This document shows positions 1 to 8,711 of a stretch of 48,131 nucleotides of DNA, piece by piece. Made by a program: the position numbers and the translations under genes. This DNA comes from Nitrososphaerales archaeon (GTDB lineage Archaea; Thermoproteota; Nitrososphaeria; Nitrososphaerales; Nitrososphaeraceae). A model generated the notes under the pieces. It saw only the letters and a list, made by a program, of their open reading frames with translations. It did no database searches and was not told the DNA's origin. Where the stretch lies: assembly GCA_029237525.1 (NCBI GenBank), contig JARBAU010000370.1:1-48131 (forward strand). Reading direction: 5' to 3'. How positions within the stretch are numbered: position 1 is the stretch's first letter; each line of letters starts with the position of its first letter.

Positions 1-627
1 AAGTAAAGTTTTTTGCGCAGAATTTTGAAAGGCCTCACCATTTGTGCATACAATCAAGTCTTTAGACCAATTATAAGTAGTCTGAATAAATTGAAAACCC
101 TGAACTTGTTCACCTATAACAGCCAAGGGTTTGTCTCGTAATTCATATCCATCACAATAGGGGCAATGAAATAAACTCTTGCCATAGTAGTCAGAAATAT
201 TTTCTATACTTGGTAAAACATCTTTTAGACCTGTAGCGATTATTATGGTCTTGGATTGATATCGTTCATCATTCTCTGACGTTAATAATTCAAACGGTAG
301 TTTACTGTTTTCATTATTTTTGATTACTGAAGTTACTTCTCTTTTCGCATATCTAACAGAAGGATATCTACCTATTTCATTGTGAGCAATTTCTCTAAAT
401 TCTTTTGGTTTTATCCCGTCACGTGTAATAAATCCATGGGATTCCTGTGTAACAGCATTTCTGGGAGTGTTGTTATCAAGCAATATAGTATTTCTTCTTG
501 CTCGTCCTAAGATAAGAGCAGCATTTAAGCCCGCAGGGCCTCCACCAATAATAGCACAATCAAATAACGTGCCTATTCGAGCGTAAATTAGAATTATTAG
601 TTTATATACTTTACTTTCGCATTCCAT
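1..627 (-). CDS. FAD-dependent thioredoxin-reductase-like oxidoreductase, C-terminus cut by window edge
   Basis: The reading frame is open from an ATG at 627 down to base 1, giving the first 209 residues; the rest lies outside the window. A dinucleotide-binding GGGPAG motif lies at residues 28-33, a conserved ATG motif (IIIATGLKD) near 131-133, and a redox CPYC pair at 155-158, the position of the active disulfide in thioredoxin reductases. The segment SHGFITRDG around 63-71 is typical of the low-molecular-weight TrxR-like group that includes gliotoxin-type dithiol oxidases, as opposed to classic TrxB. It probably oxidises or reduces a small thiol or a thioredoxin-like partner in the cytosol using FAD and NAD(P)H. 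The N-terminus is about 20 residues longer than usual before the FAD motif, so the true start may be further in, but no other ATG is available there. The nitroreductase is divergently transcribed from the next 200 bases. Confidence 0.85.
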   Translation of the reverse strand, partial: MECESKVYKLIILIYARIGTLFDCAIIGGGPAGLNAALILGRARRNTILLDNNTPRNAVTQESHGFITRDGIKPKEFREIAHNEIGRYPSVRYAKREVTSVIKNNENSKLPFELLTSENDERYQSKTIIIATGLKDVLPSIENISDYYGKSLFHCPYCDGYELRDKPLAVIGEQVQGFQFIQTTYNWSKDLIVCTNGEAFQNSAQKTLL

Positions 628-821
628 TGTCTGCTGTTTTTTATTCTGGTTACCCAAAAACATGGGCAGTGTTAGTCTGTTTTGCTAGGAATTGTTAAAA
701 CACACTGATGTCGTTCACACCGGTTTGGGATTATTAGATGAATGGTAACGAGTAATAAGCAAAGTAGTTACGAACCAAAATTAAAAATATAATAAAACAC
801 TTGGTATTGTCGCATATACGT

Positions 822-1454
822 ATGACAATATCAATTGACAAATCAATTGAGCAAGAGCAAAAGAATACTATTACTACTACAACTATAAGACAAGCAAAAT
901 ACAAGATAAACCCGCTAATTTCACATAGATGGTCTCCAAGGTCTATGACAGGCGAAGAATTGGATGACGATACTATAATGAGTCATTTTGAAGCAGCAAG
1001 ATGGGCCCCTTCCTCATACAATAATCAACCATGGAGATTCATATATGCTAAGAGAAACACATCACATTGGGACAAACTATTCAACTTGTTAGCAGAGCCC
1101 AACAAAGTTTGGACAAAAAATGCCGCTGTATTGGTTGTGGTTATAGCTAGAAAGAATTTTGAACATAATGGAAAATATTCTATAACACATCAATTTGATG
1201 CTGGAGCTGCATGGGAGAATCTAGCTTTAGAAGCATCATCAAGAGGACTAGCAGTACATGCAATGCAAGGGTTTGATTATGAGAAGGCTAGAGCAGATTT
1301 ACAAATTCCTGATAACTTTGATATTATGGCAATGATTGCGATTGGTAGGAAAGGGCAAAAGGATAATCTTCCGCCACAGCTACAGGAAAGGGAACAGCCA
1401 AATGATAGAAAACCTTTAACAGAAATTATAATGGAAGGGCAGTTTAGAAAATAA
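822..1454 (+). CDS. Nitroreductase family protein
   Basis: A 210-residue FMN-dependent oxidoreductase of the nitroreductase fold. Visible marks are the RWSPRSM segment near residue 36, matching the conserved RxSxR phosphate/FMN-binding start of the family, the FMN-binding stretch ARWAPSSYNNQPW around 59-71, and the C-terminal MAMIAIGRKG strand. It lacks a signal peptide and should be a cytosolic NAD(P)H-using enzyme acting on nitro or quinone compounds; the substrate cannot be read from sequence. I chose the ATG at 822 over an in-frame TTG at 801 because the extra seven residues have no family counterpart. It faces away from the flavoprotein at 1-627, so the 194 bases between them must contain both promoters. 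Confidence 0.9.
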   Translation: MTISIDKSIEQEQKNTITTTTIRQAKYKINPLISHRWSPRSMTGEELDDDTIMSHFEAARWAPSSYNNQPWRFIYAKRNTSHWDKLFNLLAEPNKVWTKNAAVLVVVIARKNFEHNGKYSITHQFDAGAAWENLALEASSRGLAVHAMQGFDYEKARADLQIPDNFDIMAMIAIGRKGQKDNLPPQLQEREQPNDRKPLTEIIMEGQFRK

Positions 1455-1689
1455 TAGTGGTTGTTATCATGGAATTACTCAATCAAGGAGCCTTAAAATG
1501 ATAAATCACTATCTCTAAAGTCCATATCGTTCATGGTGGAACTACATATCTCCAGAATGGAAGTATTAATGTGGGTATCTGATGTAATGATGATGTTGTT
1601 GTCCAGGTCCACTTGGTTTTAAAGGTAAGAAGGAGTTGTATTCTCAATGCAGGACCCCTGAAAAAAGTTAGTAAATGGATTCTATTTTT

Positions 1690-2028
1690 TTAGAATGCTT
1701 TGTTGTAGCAGGCCTTTACATCTGCTAGTGTGAAGTCACTATCTGTTGCAGCTGCGTTTTCACACCTTGATAAACTCTTTATTTGTTTCTCAGATACAGC
1801 ATCAGGACTTCCTAAAGTCAAGCCATGTGCTTCATAAGAATTTGTTTTCTGTGGTTTTGTAGAGGTAGGCTTGTCTTTAGCCAAAGATACTTGAGGAGCA
1901 GTACCATATTCAGTTTGTTTTTTGGCTGCAATTGCATGTGCAGAGCTTATCAGACCGCTTACAGCTATAAACGATGAAGCTATGGCAATAGTAAAGAGTG
2001 CTGCCATTATTGTTCTGTTAGTAACCAT
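1690..2028 (-). CDS. Small exported protein of unknown function
   Basis: A 112-residue protein if the ATG at 2028 is used; an in-frame ATG at 2049 would add seven residues. It starts with MVTNRTIM, then a hydrophobic stretch and an AHA-type cleavage site (SSAHA near residue 33), a clear Sec signal peptide. The mature part is polar and lysine/threonine rich, with two cysteines (in RCENA and ADVKACYN) that could form one disulfide outside the cell. I do not recognise the family. The pattern of short hydrophobic leader followed by a low-complexity mature chain recurs in this window at 12.3-21.1 kb, so it may belong to the same exported set. Confidence 0.6.
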   Translation of the reverse strand: MVTNRTIMAALFTIAIASSFIAVSGLISSAHAIAAKKQTEYGTAPQVSLAKDKPTSTKPQKTNSYEAHGLTLGSPDAVSEKQIKSLSRCENAAATDSDFTLADVKACYNKAF

Positions 2029-2049
2029 TATTGACAATGGGAACTCCAA

Positions 2050-2416
2050 TATTCTTAACGACTATGGAAGTAAGTAAAATCAATTAGATACCTTAGATGC
2101 TTCTAGTAGGCGGTAACGATTCAATGGATTATTAAATTAAATCAGTCTAAGCAAAAATTATTAAAAACAATTTCTTAAAGCAATGAACTATCAAAATGAG
2201 ATGTATCTATGGCATAACGACCAGAGCCAAATGGTTTGTGTGCCTTGTGACGTATGCATATCCCTTTACATACCATTTACTGTATGCTATATTGAGTATT
2301 ATATCAATCTGCGGAGCTAATTATGGGTTAATTATAAACTGTTGACTCAAAGTAATCTACCTGTTTTGCGGTACTTTGATAAAAACATATTTATCTAAAT
2401 TAGCATATGTGAGTAC
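2050..2416. other. Divergent intergenic region
   Basis: This gap lies between the exported protein on the minus strand and the methyltransferase on the plus strand, so it must hold both promoters. Apart from the TATA box at 2387-2396 no further gene or strong repeat was seen. Confidence 0.5.
2387..2396 (+). promoter_or_regulatory. Archaeal TATA box of the methyltransferase gene
   Basis: The A/T run ATATTTATCT lies about 25 bases before the ATG at 2417. That spacing puts the predicted transcription start at or next to the start codon, implying a leaderless transcript, as is common in archaea. Confidence 0.5.
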
Positions 2417-3334
2417 ATGACATCTTCTTCTCCTTCTTCTTTTGATAGTGAACAATTTAAGACAGAACAGCGTCAAGGATGGGATAGTGTTGCTCAAGGC
2501 TGGAACGAATGGTGGAAAACAGTTGAAGTTGCTGCACAAAAGGTAAATGACAGACTAGTAGAACTTGCAGAAATTAAACAAGGCCAAAAGGTATTAGATA
2601 TAGCAACAGGAATTGGAGAGCCAGCAGTAACAGCAGCAAAAAGATTATTCCCTGACTATGCCAACAAAACTGGTGATAATGGAAATCGAGGTCATGTACT
2701 AGCCACAGATATTTCATCAGAAATGCTGACAATTGCAAAACAAAGAGCTGCAGAATTGGGATTGCAAGACATAATTGAGTTCAAAGTGGCTGATGCGGAA
2801 ATGCTAGAATTATCGGACTCATCATTTGATGCAGTACTTTGTAGGTGGGGGTTGATGTTTATGCCAAATTTAAATACTGCTTTGGTACGCATATACCAAA
2901 CTTTAGTACCAGGTGGAAGATTTGTGTTTGCAGTTTGGGCTGAAGCATCAAAGGTTCCTTTCATAAGTTTTCCAATGAACATTGTAATGCGTGAACTGCA
3001 TATTCCATCACCACCTCCTGGAATCCCAGGCCCATTTGCTCTAGCAGACATCAGTATTCTACAACATGCTCTATCTAATGCGGGATATACAAGTATACAC
3101 TTTGAAAGACTTAATGTAACCTTTGAATTTGCTACAGTAGAAGATTATATCAATTATACCAAAGCTACTGCTCCAATTAAGACTATGTTGAGCAAAGAAT
3201 CAGTGGAGCGGTTAGAAGAAGTATGGAGTATAGTGGAAGAGCAAGTAAGAAACAACTATACTGATGGTCATAGTGCTAATCAGTCCGTGAAAATGGATAA
3301 TGAATGCATCTGTGTGATTGCTAACAAATATTAA
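2417..3334 (+). CDS. Class I SAM-dependent methyltransferase
   Basis: A 305-residue Rossmann-fold methyltransferase related to the UbiE/MenG group. Motif I, VLDIATGIGEPAVTAA, lies near residue 59; an acidic residue in ATDIS (near 96) binds the ribose; ADAEML (about 121-126) and the strand CRWGLMFMPN (about 139-148) follow. The segment LVPGGRFVFAVW is the usual post-motif III. The N-terminus (QGWDSVAQGWNEWW) is typical of UbiE-like enzymes acting on small hydrophobic acceptors. The acceptor cannot be assigned. The final residues (ICVIANKY) match the usual C-terminal strand poorly but do not suggest truncation. The start is supported by a TATA box 25 bases upstream. Confidence 0.88.
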   Translation: MTSSSPSSFDSEQFKTEQRQGWDSVAQGWNEWWKTVEVAAQKVNDRLVELAEIKQGQKVLDIATGIGEPAVTAAKRLFPDYANKTGDNGNRGHVLATDISSEMLTIAKQRAAELGLQDIIEFKVADAEMLELSDSSFDAVLCRWGLMFMPNLNTALVRIYQTLVPGGRFVFAVWAEASKVPFISFPMNIVMRELHIPSPPPGIPGPFALADISILQHALSNAGYTSIHFERLNVTFEFATVEDYINYTKATAPIKTMLSKESVERLEEVWSIVEEQVRNNYTDGHSANQSVKMDNECICVIANKY

Positions 3335-3410
3335 TTCTGTGGTCTACTATATGACAAATATAAAATACAGCATAGGATAAGTGTAAGAAAGGAGCAGAAG
3401 TTTTTGTCTC

Positions 3411-3590
3411 ATGAGCAGAATCTTTGCGATTCATGAATATGAACTGACGCATGATACAGACAGTCAAGAGTTCGAACAAGTCTTAAAAGATATCCTACTG
3501 AGCAAAGAGCTGGACATGCCTAGGCTGGAGTCAAGACATTTTCTGAAAGGATACAAGGGTCAAAGAAAAAACAAGAATTCGGTTCTATGA
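3411..3590 (+). pseudogene. Frameshifted small conserved protein
   Basis: An ATG at 3411 opens a 59-residue frame starting MSRIFAIHEYELTHD and containing HFLKGYKGQRK. This looks like the first half of a roughly 100-residue family of dimeric alpha-beta barrel style proteins found in archaea and bacteria, where an aromatic strand should follow the GYKG segment. The frame ends at TGA (3588-3590), while a neighbouring frame continues from about 3574 with RIRFYEYLKAKRQA, resembling the missing strand. One indel in the A-rich stretch near 3565-3575 would explain this. The family assignment is from memory of sequence style, not a search. Confidence 0.4.
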
Positions 3591-3666
3591 GTATTTGAAA
3601 GCCAAGAGACAGGCGGTATCGGGGAATTATTCATTTTTTGTTAATAGTATTTCAACTAATTTAGCT

Positions 3667-3882
3667 TTATATTTTTTGGAAATTGTGATGCAAAGGCATA
3701 GGGGTCATATTACCTGATTTAGAACTTATCCGGACTAAACATAATAGGTCTGTCGCAATATCTACAATTAGGTATTGTAGTCGTTCACCTTTGTTAATAA
3801 AAGTAATCTGACAATTATAGCATAAAGCCGAGTCACCGCTTACAATGAGGGTTCTACTTCGACATTTGAACCATATCCTCAT
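3667..3882 (-). CDS. Possible small cysteine-containing protein
   Basis: A 71-residue frame from an ATG at 3882. It starts with basic MRIWFKCRSRT and has CYNCQ near residue 21, which with the earlier cysteine at 7 could form part of a small metal site. There is an A/T-rich stretch just upstream on the minus strand (around 3885-3910) that could act as a TATA box. I do not recognise the protein. No overlapping gene competes for this DNA. Confidence 0.3.
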   Translation of the reverse strand: MRIWFKCRSRTLIVSGDSALCYNCQITFINKGERLQYLIVDIATDLLCLVRISSKSGNMTPMPLHHNFQKI

Positions 3883-4009
3883 ATATTTGCCTGGATATAT
3901 TGTTATAAATCTTGGACCTCAGATTATATCCTTAGTTATATTGTTAATGGATAACGTTGATAGTGCCCTGCTTAATAACAAGCGGGTGAAATGAATCCTT
4001 AATGCAATG

Positions 4010-4033
4010 TAATGTTGTAATGTTGTAACGTTG
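4010..4033. repeat. Short tandem repeat, 8-base unit
   Basis: Three consecutive 8-base units, TAATGTTG, TAATGTTG and TAACGTTG, lie in the gap between the small minus-strand frame and the end of the large oxidoreductase gene. Nothing suggests a function. Confidence 0.6.
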
Positions 4034-4169
4034 TAGAGTTAAGATGATCACTCGTACACTAAAAAGACGATAACTGTTACTACAAAGTTCAATCTCCCAA
4101 CAGTGACTTTAGATGGCCAAAAATATTGTTTAATCATTCATCCAGTTTAGACCAGGCTCGATCCGTTTC

Positions 4170-5843
4170 CTATTCCTCGAGTACTTTATGAACAAATGAG
4201 ATTGCAACTGATCCTTCGCCCACTGCAGATGCAACACGCTTGATGCTGCCACCTCGAACATCGCCAACTGCGAACACACCTGGCAAACTGGTTTCAAGCA
4301 GATATGGTGGGCGCATGAGGAGCCAACCTGCTGTGCTAAGGTTCTCTGGTGATAACTCTGAGCCCGTCTTTATGAAGCCTTTATCGTCAAGTGCGATACA
4401 ACCATTGAGCCAATGGGTGTTTGGATCGGCGCCGGTCATGACAAATATATGGCTTATTTCGTGCTTCTCAGTCTGTCCTGTTTTACCGTTACGCCAATAA
4501 ACGGATTTGAGGTGATTATCTCCTTCTAAGGCCACAATCTCAGTCTGAGGTCGCAATGTGATCGTAGGGCTATTCTCTATCCTACGAATCAGGTATCGCG
4601 ACATAGTATCAGCCAAACCGGCGGACCTGACTAGCATATGTACATGCTTTGCAGTCTGTGCTAGAAACACTGCAGCCTGGCCAGCTGAGTTTCCTCCACC
4701 GACTACAATTACTTCCTCTCCTCCACATAACTGTGCTTCCACAAAAGTCGCACCGTAATAAACACCCGCACCTGCGAATCTGGACATGTTTTCCAACGGT
4801 AGCTTTCGATATTGCGCGCCGGTGGCAATCACAACAGTACGAGTAGAAATTCTAGCCCCATTCTCAAGTTCAATTATGTACGGTTTGTGGTCGCACAGGA
4901 ACCGTGTGGCCTTTGCAATGAGCATATGTGCACCGAACTTTTGAGATTGAATGTACGCCCTCGATGCTAGCTCCTGACCTGAGATCCCGGTAGGAAATCC
5001 CAGGTAATTTTCGATTCTTGAGCTTGAACCAGCCTGACCACCAGGAGAACTCGTTTCCAGTACCATAACATCTAGTCCTTCTGAAGCGCCATATACTGCA
5101 GCCGCCAGCCCTGATGGACCGGCTCCGATGACGACGACATCGTGTACTTGGATTTGGTCGATAGACTCGTTGAAGCCAAGGCAATCTACGATTTGTTGGT
5201 TACCAGGATTGCGGAGTACTATTTGGCCTCTACAGATTAACACTGGTATTTCACTGGCAGAAATTTGGAAACTATCCAACAGATTCTGTACGTCAGGGTC
5301 ATGTTCCAGGTCTATGTATGAGTATGGGTGTCCATTGCGCATTAGAAACTCTTTGATCCGCAAAGTACCGGCAGAATGTGTTGATCCTATGAGGACAATG
5401 CCTCCAACACCAGCTGCTATTAACTCTACTCTGCGTAGGATGAAAGCCCTCATCAATATATCGCTGAGCTCAGCATCAGTCTGTACCAAACTGAGGATCT
5501 GTTGGTGATCCAGTTCGATTACTTTACCTTGCTTAGTAGCACGCACTCGAAATAATGACCGGCGGCCAGAGAGCATATCGACCTCTCCAGTGAATTCACC
5601 ATAACCTTGGACAGTCAAAAGGGTCTCATAGGCACCGAAGGGACGTACAATTTCCACTTCGCCTGTAATCACAACAAAGAACGGTACCGATGTATCTCCC
5701 TGTTCTATTAGCACTTCACCAGACTGTATTGAGCGCGTACGTCCATATGTTGCAATACGATCGATCTGAGCCGATGTTAATTTCGGAAATATTTTCTCAA
5801 TACGAGAACTGGTTAGAGGGAGCCCTCTTCGTTCATTACTCAT
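4170..5843 (-). CDS. Cyclic-nucleotide-binding domain / thioredoxin-like / thioredoxin-reductase fusion
   Basis: A 557-residue three-part protein. Residues about 15-140 form a Crp-type cNMP-binding beta-roll (ILIEQGDTSVPFFVV- and GEFTGEVDMLSGRRS-like segments). Residues about 145-225 resemble a thioredoxin/glutaredoxin-like domain without a CxxC. Residues about 230-557 are a TrxB-type FAD/NAD(P)H domain: VVIGAGPSGLAAAVYG, the GGQAG and IENYLGFP motifs, the NAD(P) motif VVVGGGNSAGQAA and the FAD closing motif GVFAVGDVRGG. In ordinary thioredoxin reductase a CATC pair sits just before the NAD(P) motif; here that position reads YYGATFVEAQ and no CxxC exists. The product is therefore unlikely to reduce thioredoxin by dithiol exchange and may be a ligand-regulated flavin oxidoreductase. 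This fusion architecture is known in bacteria and archaea. Confidence 0.9.
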   Translation of the reverse strand: MSNERRGLPLTSSRIEKIFPKLTSAQIDRIATYGRTRSIQSGEVLIEQGDTSVPFFVVITGEVEIVRPFGAYETLLTVQGYGEFTGEVDMLSGRRSLFRVRATKQGKVIELDHQQILSLVQTDAELSDILMRAFILRRVELIAAGVGGIVLIGSTHSAGTLRIKEFLMRNGHPYSYIDLEHDPDVQNLLDSFQISASEIPVLICRGQIVLRNPGNQQIVDCLGFNESIDQIQVHDVVVIGAGPSGLAAAVYGASEGLDVMVLETSSPGGQAGSSSRIENYLGFPTGISGQELASRAYIQSQKFGAHMLIAKATRFLCDHKPYIIELENGARISTRTVVIATGAQYRKLPLENMSRFAGAGVYYGATFVEAQLCGGEEVIVVGGGNSAGQAAVFLAQTAKHVHMLVRSAGLADTMSRYLIRRIENSPTITLRPQTEIVALEGDNHLKSVYWRNGKTGQTEKHEISHIFVMTGADPNTHWLNGCIALDDKGFIKTGSELSPENLSTAGWLLMRPPYLLETSLPGVFAVGDVRGGSIKRVASAVGEGSVAISFVHKVLEE

Positions 5844-6153
5844 AGTTGTTACTTGTAGTGCAATTGCTACTCATAAATTATCGCTCAGATACTTCTATCT
5901 TTATCTGACCTATTACACTTACATTTTTGAATCTGTTATGGATAAAAATGCTGCAGCTGCAGTAGAGCAACAATGCAGTTATATCAAATGTTTCAAATAT
6001 TGCCGTCATTATCTAACATGGTATATCAACGAAAGAATTATGACGCGACTACTCTAACTGTAATTGCCCAAACATAGTCGTCTTCTTCTTTTAACCGTCA
6101 TTCATCACTTTACCTTTCTCACTTCTATATCCTATTATTCTGTGTGTCTCTCT
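5844..6153. other. Intergenic region between two minus-strand oxidoreductase genes
   Basis: It contains the promoter of the fusion oxidoreductase and a possible 39-residue plus-strand frame, listed separately. No repeat or RNA gene was seen. Confidence 0.4.
5938..6057 (+). CDS. Possible 39-residue peptide
   Basis: An ATG at 5938 opens a 39-codon frame beginning MDKNAAAAVEQQ and containing CSYIKCFKYCRHYLTWYI, a compact cysteine and aromatic-rich amphipathic stretch ending in RIMTRLL. Composition is protein-like, and an A/T-rich element (about 5898-5905) lies upstream, but the length makes chance occurrence possible. Function unknown. Confidence 0.25.
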   Translation: MDKNAAAAVEQQCSYIKCFKYCRHYLTWYINERIMTRLL

Positions 6154-7464
6154 CTATGTTGAGAAGAATTGCTGGAATTGCTGCAACAATTCGTGACTAC
6201 CATCAATCTTAAGTTTACCAGACATCATTGCCGCTGCCGGCTGCATCTCTCCGTTTACAATTTGTATCCAGGATTGTGAGTCTGAATGTACCCTCAGGTC
6301 AGCATTACCTACAATTCCTTCTTGAATTTGGAGTTTACCGTCAGAAATGACCAAGGTGGCTGAAACTTCTTCTTTACCGACAAATTTAAAATGCACGGCC
6401 ATAGTGATGCCTTTTATCTTCTCTGGATTAATGCCTATATTCAACGCATTTAGAAAGCCAGAAATTGACGTGGGTCTGTATGGAGTGTGAACATAACGTG
6501 CCTCCTTGTTATGATTTCGCTTAACAACGGATTCTGCCCTAGTACCTTGAATTACATAAATGGGTTCGTCTTTTTCTCTTAGTGGTTTGACTATCTGCTC
6601 AACATATTTTTTCCTGTTTGGAATGTAAGTGTATAGGACATCTTCACCAGCTGGACATACGGCCATACAGTAAGCTGATTTGTAATTGGCACCGGTAGAA
6701 AGTGATTGCCACATCGATGCAGTTTCACTATCACGGAATTTAGACCGGTATTCCTTAATGTCTTTCGATGACACTAATCCCTCTACCCAATCTTGGAAAC
6801 CTCCGTTGAACTCTCGATAGTTATGGGTGAAGCAGGCCAAGAAGTCGAGCTTACCGTCGGGATGAATTGCGCCTACCGGGCATACAGAAACGCATAGTTG
6901 ACATCCAATACATGGATTGTAGTCAAGAGGCTGGTTGTATCTATCAAGTTCTGCATCTATAAGGATGGAGTCTAGTAAAATGAAGTTCCCATATTTTGGA
7001 TGAATCACATTACGATTAATTCCCATATGACCAAGACCAGCCTGTACAGCAACGAGTTTATGACTTATGTCCCAGATTTTTTTATCCGGCCAGCGATTCA
7101 TATCCATAGGGAATCCTACAGGTGGAATAACACCCCTTACTCCATGTTTGTTAAGGCGGCGAAGGATCTTCCTTGAAATCTCTGAAATTTTTTCACTTGT
7201 CAGATGAAATTCTGTATTGGCTATATAGCGAGGTGGACTCTGCACGTTCTCTCGATTCATTACTCGTATAATTGAAATAATGCTGCGAGTTTTAGGATAG
7301 ATCCTAAGAATTCCCTCTCGATCTGATTCGAGAGCCTTGCGTTCAATCTCTACAAAGCCGGAGTCGTCTGCTCCTTCTTCTAAACATATCTCCCGCATCA
7401 GCTCTGCTGAAAGTTTGTTTGTAGTTGATCCTTGCGAACTTTGGTTATTACTCAAAAGATCCAA
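6154..7464 (-). CDS. 4Fe-4S oxidoreductase fused to an SCP2 sterol-carrier domain
   Basis: A 436-residue protein. The N-terminal two thirds resemble the epoxyqueuosine reductase / reductive dehalogenase iron-sulfur superfamily: GLGHMGINRNVIHPKYG (about 148-164) is the cofactor-side signature, CIGCQLCVSVCP (about 187-198) is a full 4Fe-4S ligand set with Cys spacing 2-2-3, and CMAVCPAGED (near 268) supplies the second cluster, but with one cysteine fewer than the classic ferredoxin repeat. The last 100 residues (from about 335) match an SCP2 lipid-binding domain, ending GKLKIDGSHELLQQFQQFF. The fusion suggests a redox enzyme working on a hydrophobic substrate held by the SCP2 pocket. The substrate is unknown. 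It is divergent from the HxlR regulator at 7709, a common arrangement for a regulator and its target. Confidence 0.85.
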   Translation of the reverse strand: MDLLSNNQSSQGSTTNKLSAELMREICLEEGADDSGFVEIERKALESDREGILRIYPKTRSIISIIRVMNRENVQSPPRYIANTEFHLTSEKISEISRKILRRLNKHGVRGVIPPVGFPMDMNRWPDKKIWDISHKLVAVQAGLGHMGINRNVIHPKYGNFILLDSILIDAELDRYNQPLDYNPCIGCQLCVSVCPVGAIHPDGKLDFLACFTHNYREFNGGFQDWVEGLVSSKDIKEYRSKFRDSETASMWQSLSTGANYKSAYCMAVCPAGEDVLYTYIPNRKKYVEQIVKPLREKDEPIYVIQGTRAESVVKRNHNKEARYVHTPYRPTSISGFLNALNIGINPEKIKGITMAVHFKFVGKEEVSATLVISDGKLQIQEGIVGNADLRVHSDSQSWIQIVNGEMQPAAAMMSGKLKIDGSHELLQQFQQFFST

Positions 7465-7708
7465 TCATCCTCCCTGAGCTTTTCCTGGGCTTCGCTCTCA
7501 TGGGAGCGCTCGTCTCTAAATTGGGCTCTAGATCTTTTGTAATCTTGATCTACTTCCATAGCTTCCTTCTGCCTCGTTCAATAATTTAGTACTTGATTTA
7601 GATATCATTTTCATACTACATATTAAAAGTATAGTTTATAAGTCTCACGTAACCAGATACATAGTTAGTTACTGAATGGATAGGTAGATAGAGAGTGTGA
7701 AAGAATGA

Positions 7709-8137
7709 ATGATAGACGCAACAAAAAATAACAACAATGACTGCTCCATAATAGAAACGGTTTATAATATGCCAAAGCTCAAATCATGTCCAATCGAAGC
7801 GGCGTTTAGAATTATTGGAAAAAGATGGACAGTCCTTATCATAAGAGAAATTCTTAGAGGTAATACACAATTTAATCGCTTTATGGAAAATATACAAGGC
7901 ATATCACCAAAGGTTCTTACGGAACGTTTACGCGAACTCGAGCAACTTGGGATTCTTAGAAGGAGAATCGTGTCAGAGTATCCACTCAGAGTAGAATATA
8001 GTTTGACTGACATGGGCAAAGGATTTGAGCCGGTATTATCGAGTGCGGCTTTGTTTTCTATGACATATATGCCTAGGACAGTCTTTAAAGATGGGAAACC
8101 AAGAACACCAGAGCAATTATTATCAGGTCAACTATAA
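7709..8137 (+). CDS. HxlR family winged-helix transcriptional regulator
   Basis: A 142-residue HxlR-type regulator. The signature CPIEAAFRIIGKRWTVLIIREI begins near residue 27, followed by the helix-turn-helix with FNRFMENIQGISPKVLTERLRELEQLGIL and the wing YPLRVEYSLTDMG. Family members are dimeric DNA-binding proteins, often responsive to electrophiles or redox stress through the conserved cysteine in the CPIE motif; that cysteine is present here. An in-frame ATG at 7769 would remove a 20-residue asparagine-rich tail and is the more usual family start. The 244 bases shared with the 4Fe-4S/SCP2 gene are the likely operator region. Confidence 0.92.
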   Translation: MIDATKNNNNDCSIIETVYNMPKLKSCPIEAAFRIIGKRWTVLIIREILRGNTQFNRFMENIQGISPKVLTERLRELEQLGILRRRIVSEYPLRVEYSLTDMGKGFEPVLSSAALFSMTYMPRTVFKDGKPRTPEQLLSGQL

Positions 8138-8521
8138 GTAAGTAATTAATAAATAATCTAATGCTACTGCCGGTATCAAAACATAAGTCATCAAATCTTC
8201 TCATTCACGATGCTAGTGCTATTGTTTTTTTATTGTTATTCAAATATCAGTAGCTGCTGCGATTGTCATATCTGACAATTTACTATACTAACGCAGACTT
8301 TTCATTATTGTGCAGCATAATTTTTTAATTACGTTCATGAAGATAGGTATCATTAGCCTCGTGTCACTATTATTATTATCAAATCATCCCGAATGGCCAA
8401 GGATGAACCAAGTTCCTAAATAAACAGATTACTTGTGCTAACAGGGCTAAATCAATACCTGAAAATGCAACAATAAGAAAAGAGTACGTCAAATGTGGAA
8501 AATAGGTGCGCGAACCAAAAC
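8138..8521. other. Intergenic region
   Basis: No gene was supported here. A short inverted repeat, ATTGTCA / TGACAAT, lies around 8263-8281 with a 4-base loop and could be a small operator or hairpin. Confidence 0.3.
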
Positions 8522-8644
8522 ATGGGCCATACTAGATACTGGTTAAGCCCAATAGAAAGGATTATCATTCTTTTGCTTTTCTTTACTGGTTCCATTGTTA
8601 TTCGACTATTATCTTCTGCCTGTCCTGGATCTCGGTCCACGTAA
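8522..8644 (+). CDS. Possible 40-residue membrane peptide
   Basis: A frame from an ATG at 8522 reads MGHTRYWLSPIERIIILLLF and continues as one hydrophobic helix, ending with the polar tail SACPGSRST. A single transmembrane segment with a charged flank is plausible for a real small membrane protein. The opposite strand holds a competing frame of 66 residues with a less protein-like composition. Function unknown. Confidence 0.3.
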   Translation: MGHTRYWLSPIERIIILLLFFTGSIVIRLLSSACPGSRST

Positions 8645-8711
8645 ATGGTCATGGCGATGTGTTTGATTGATTCATTCAGATTGTCACTAATGTTTTGGCA
8701 TTAGGTTCGAA

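Noticed and set aside
1573-1652. Minus-strand frame ending QQHHHYIRYPH, a possible second His-rich tail
   Set aside because: Only about 25 codons are open, with no start codon; too little to separate from chance.
2692-3051. 119-residue minus-strand frame
   Set aside because: It is entirely inside the methyltransferase gene on the other strand, which has clear motifs; composition is that of an antisense shadow.
4010-4033. CRISPR-like short repeats
   Set aside because: Only three adjacent 8-base units without spacers; a simple tandem repeat.
4870-5184. 104-residue frame rich in Arg and Trp
   Set aside because: Lies in another frame of the thioredoxin-reductase fusion, whose FAD and NAD(P) motifs cover the same bases.
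8452-8652. 66-residue minus-strand frame
   Set aside because: No motif, odd composition, and overlaps a better small membrane frame on the plus strand.
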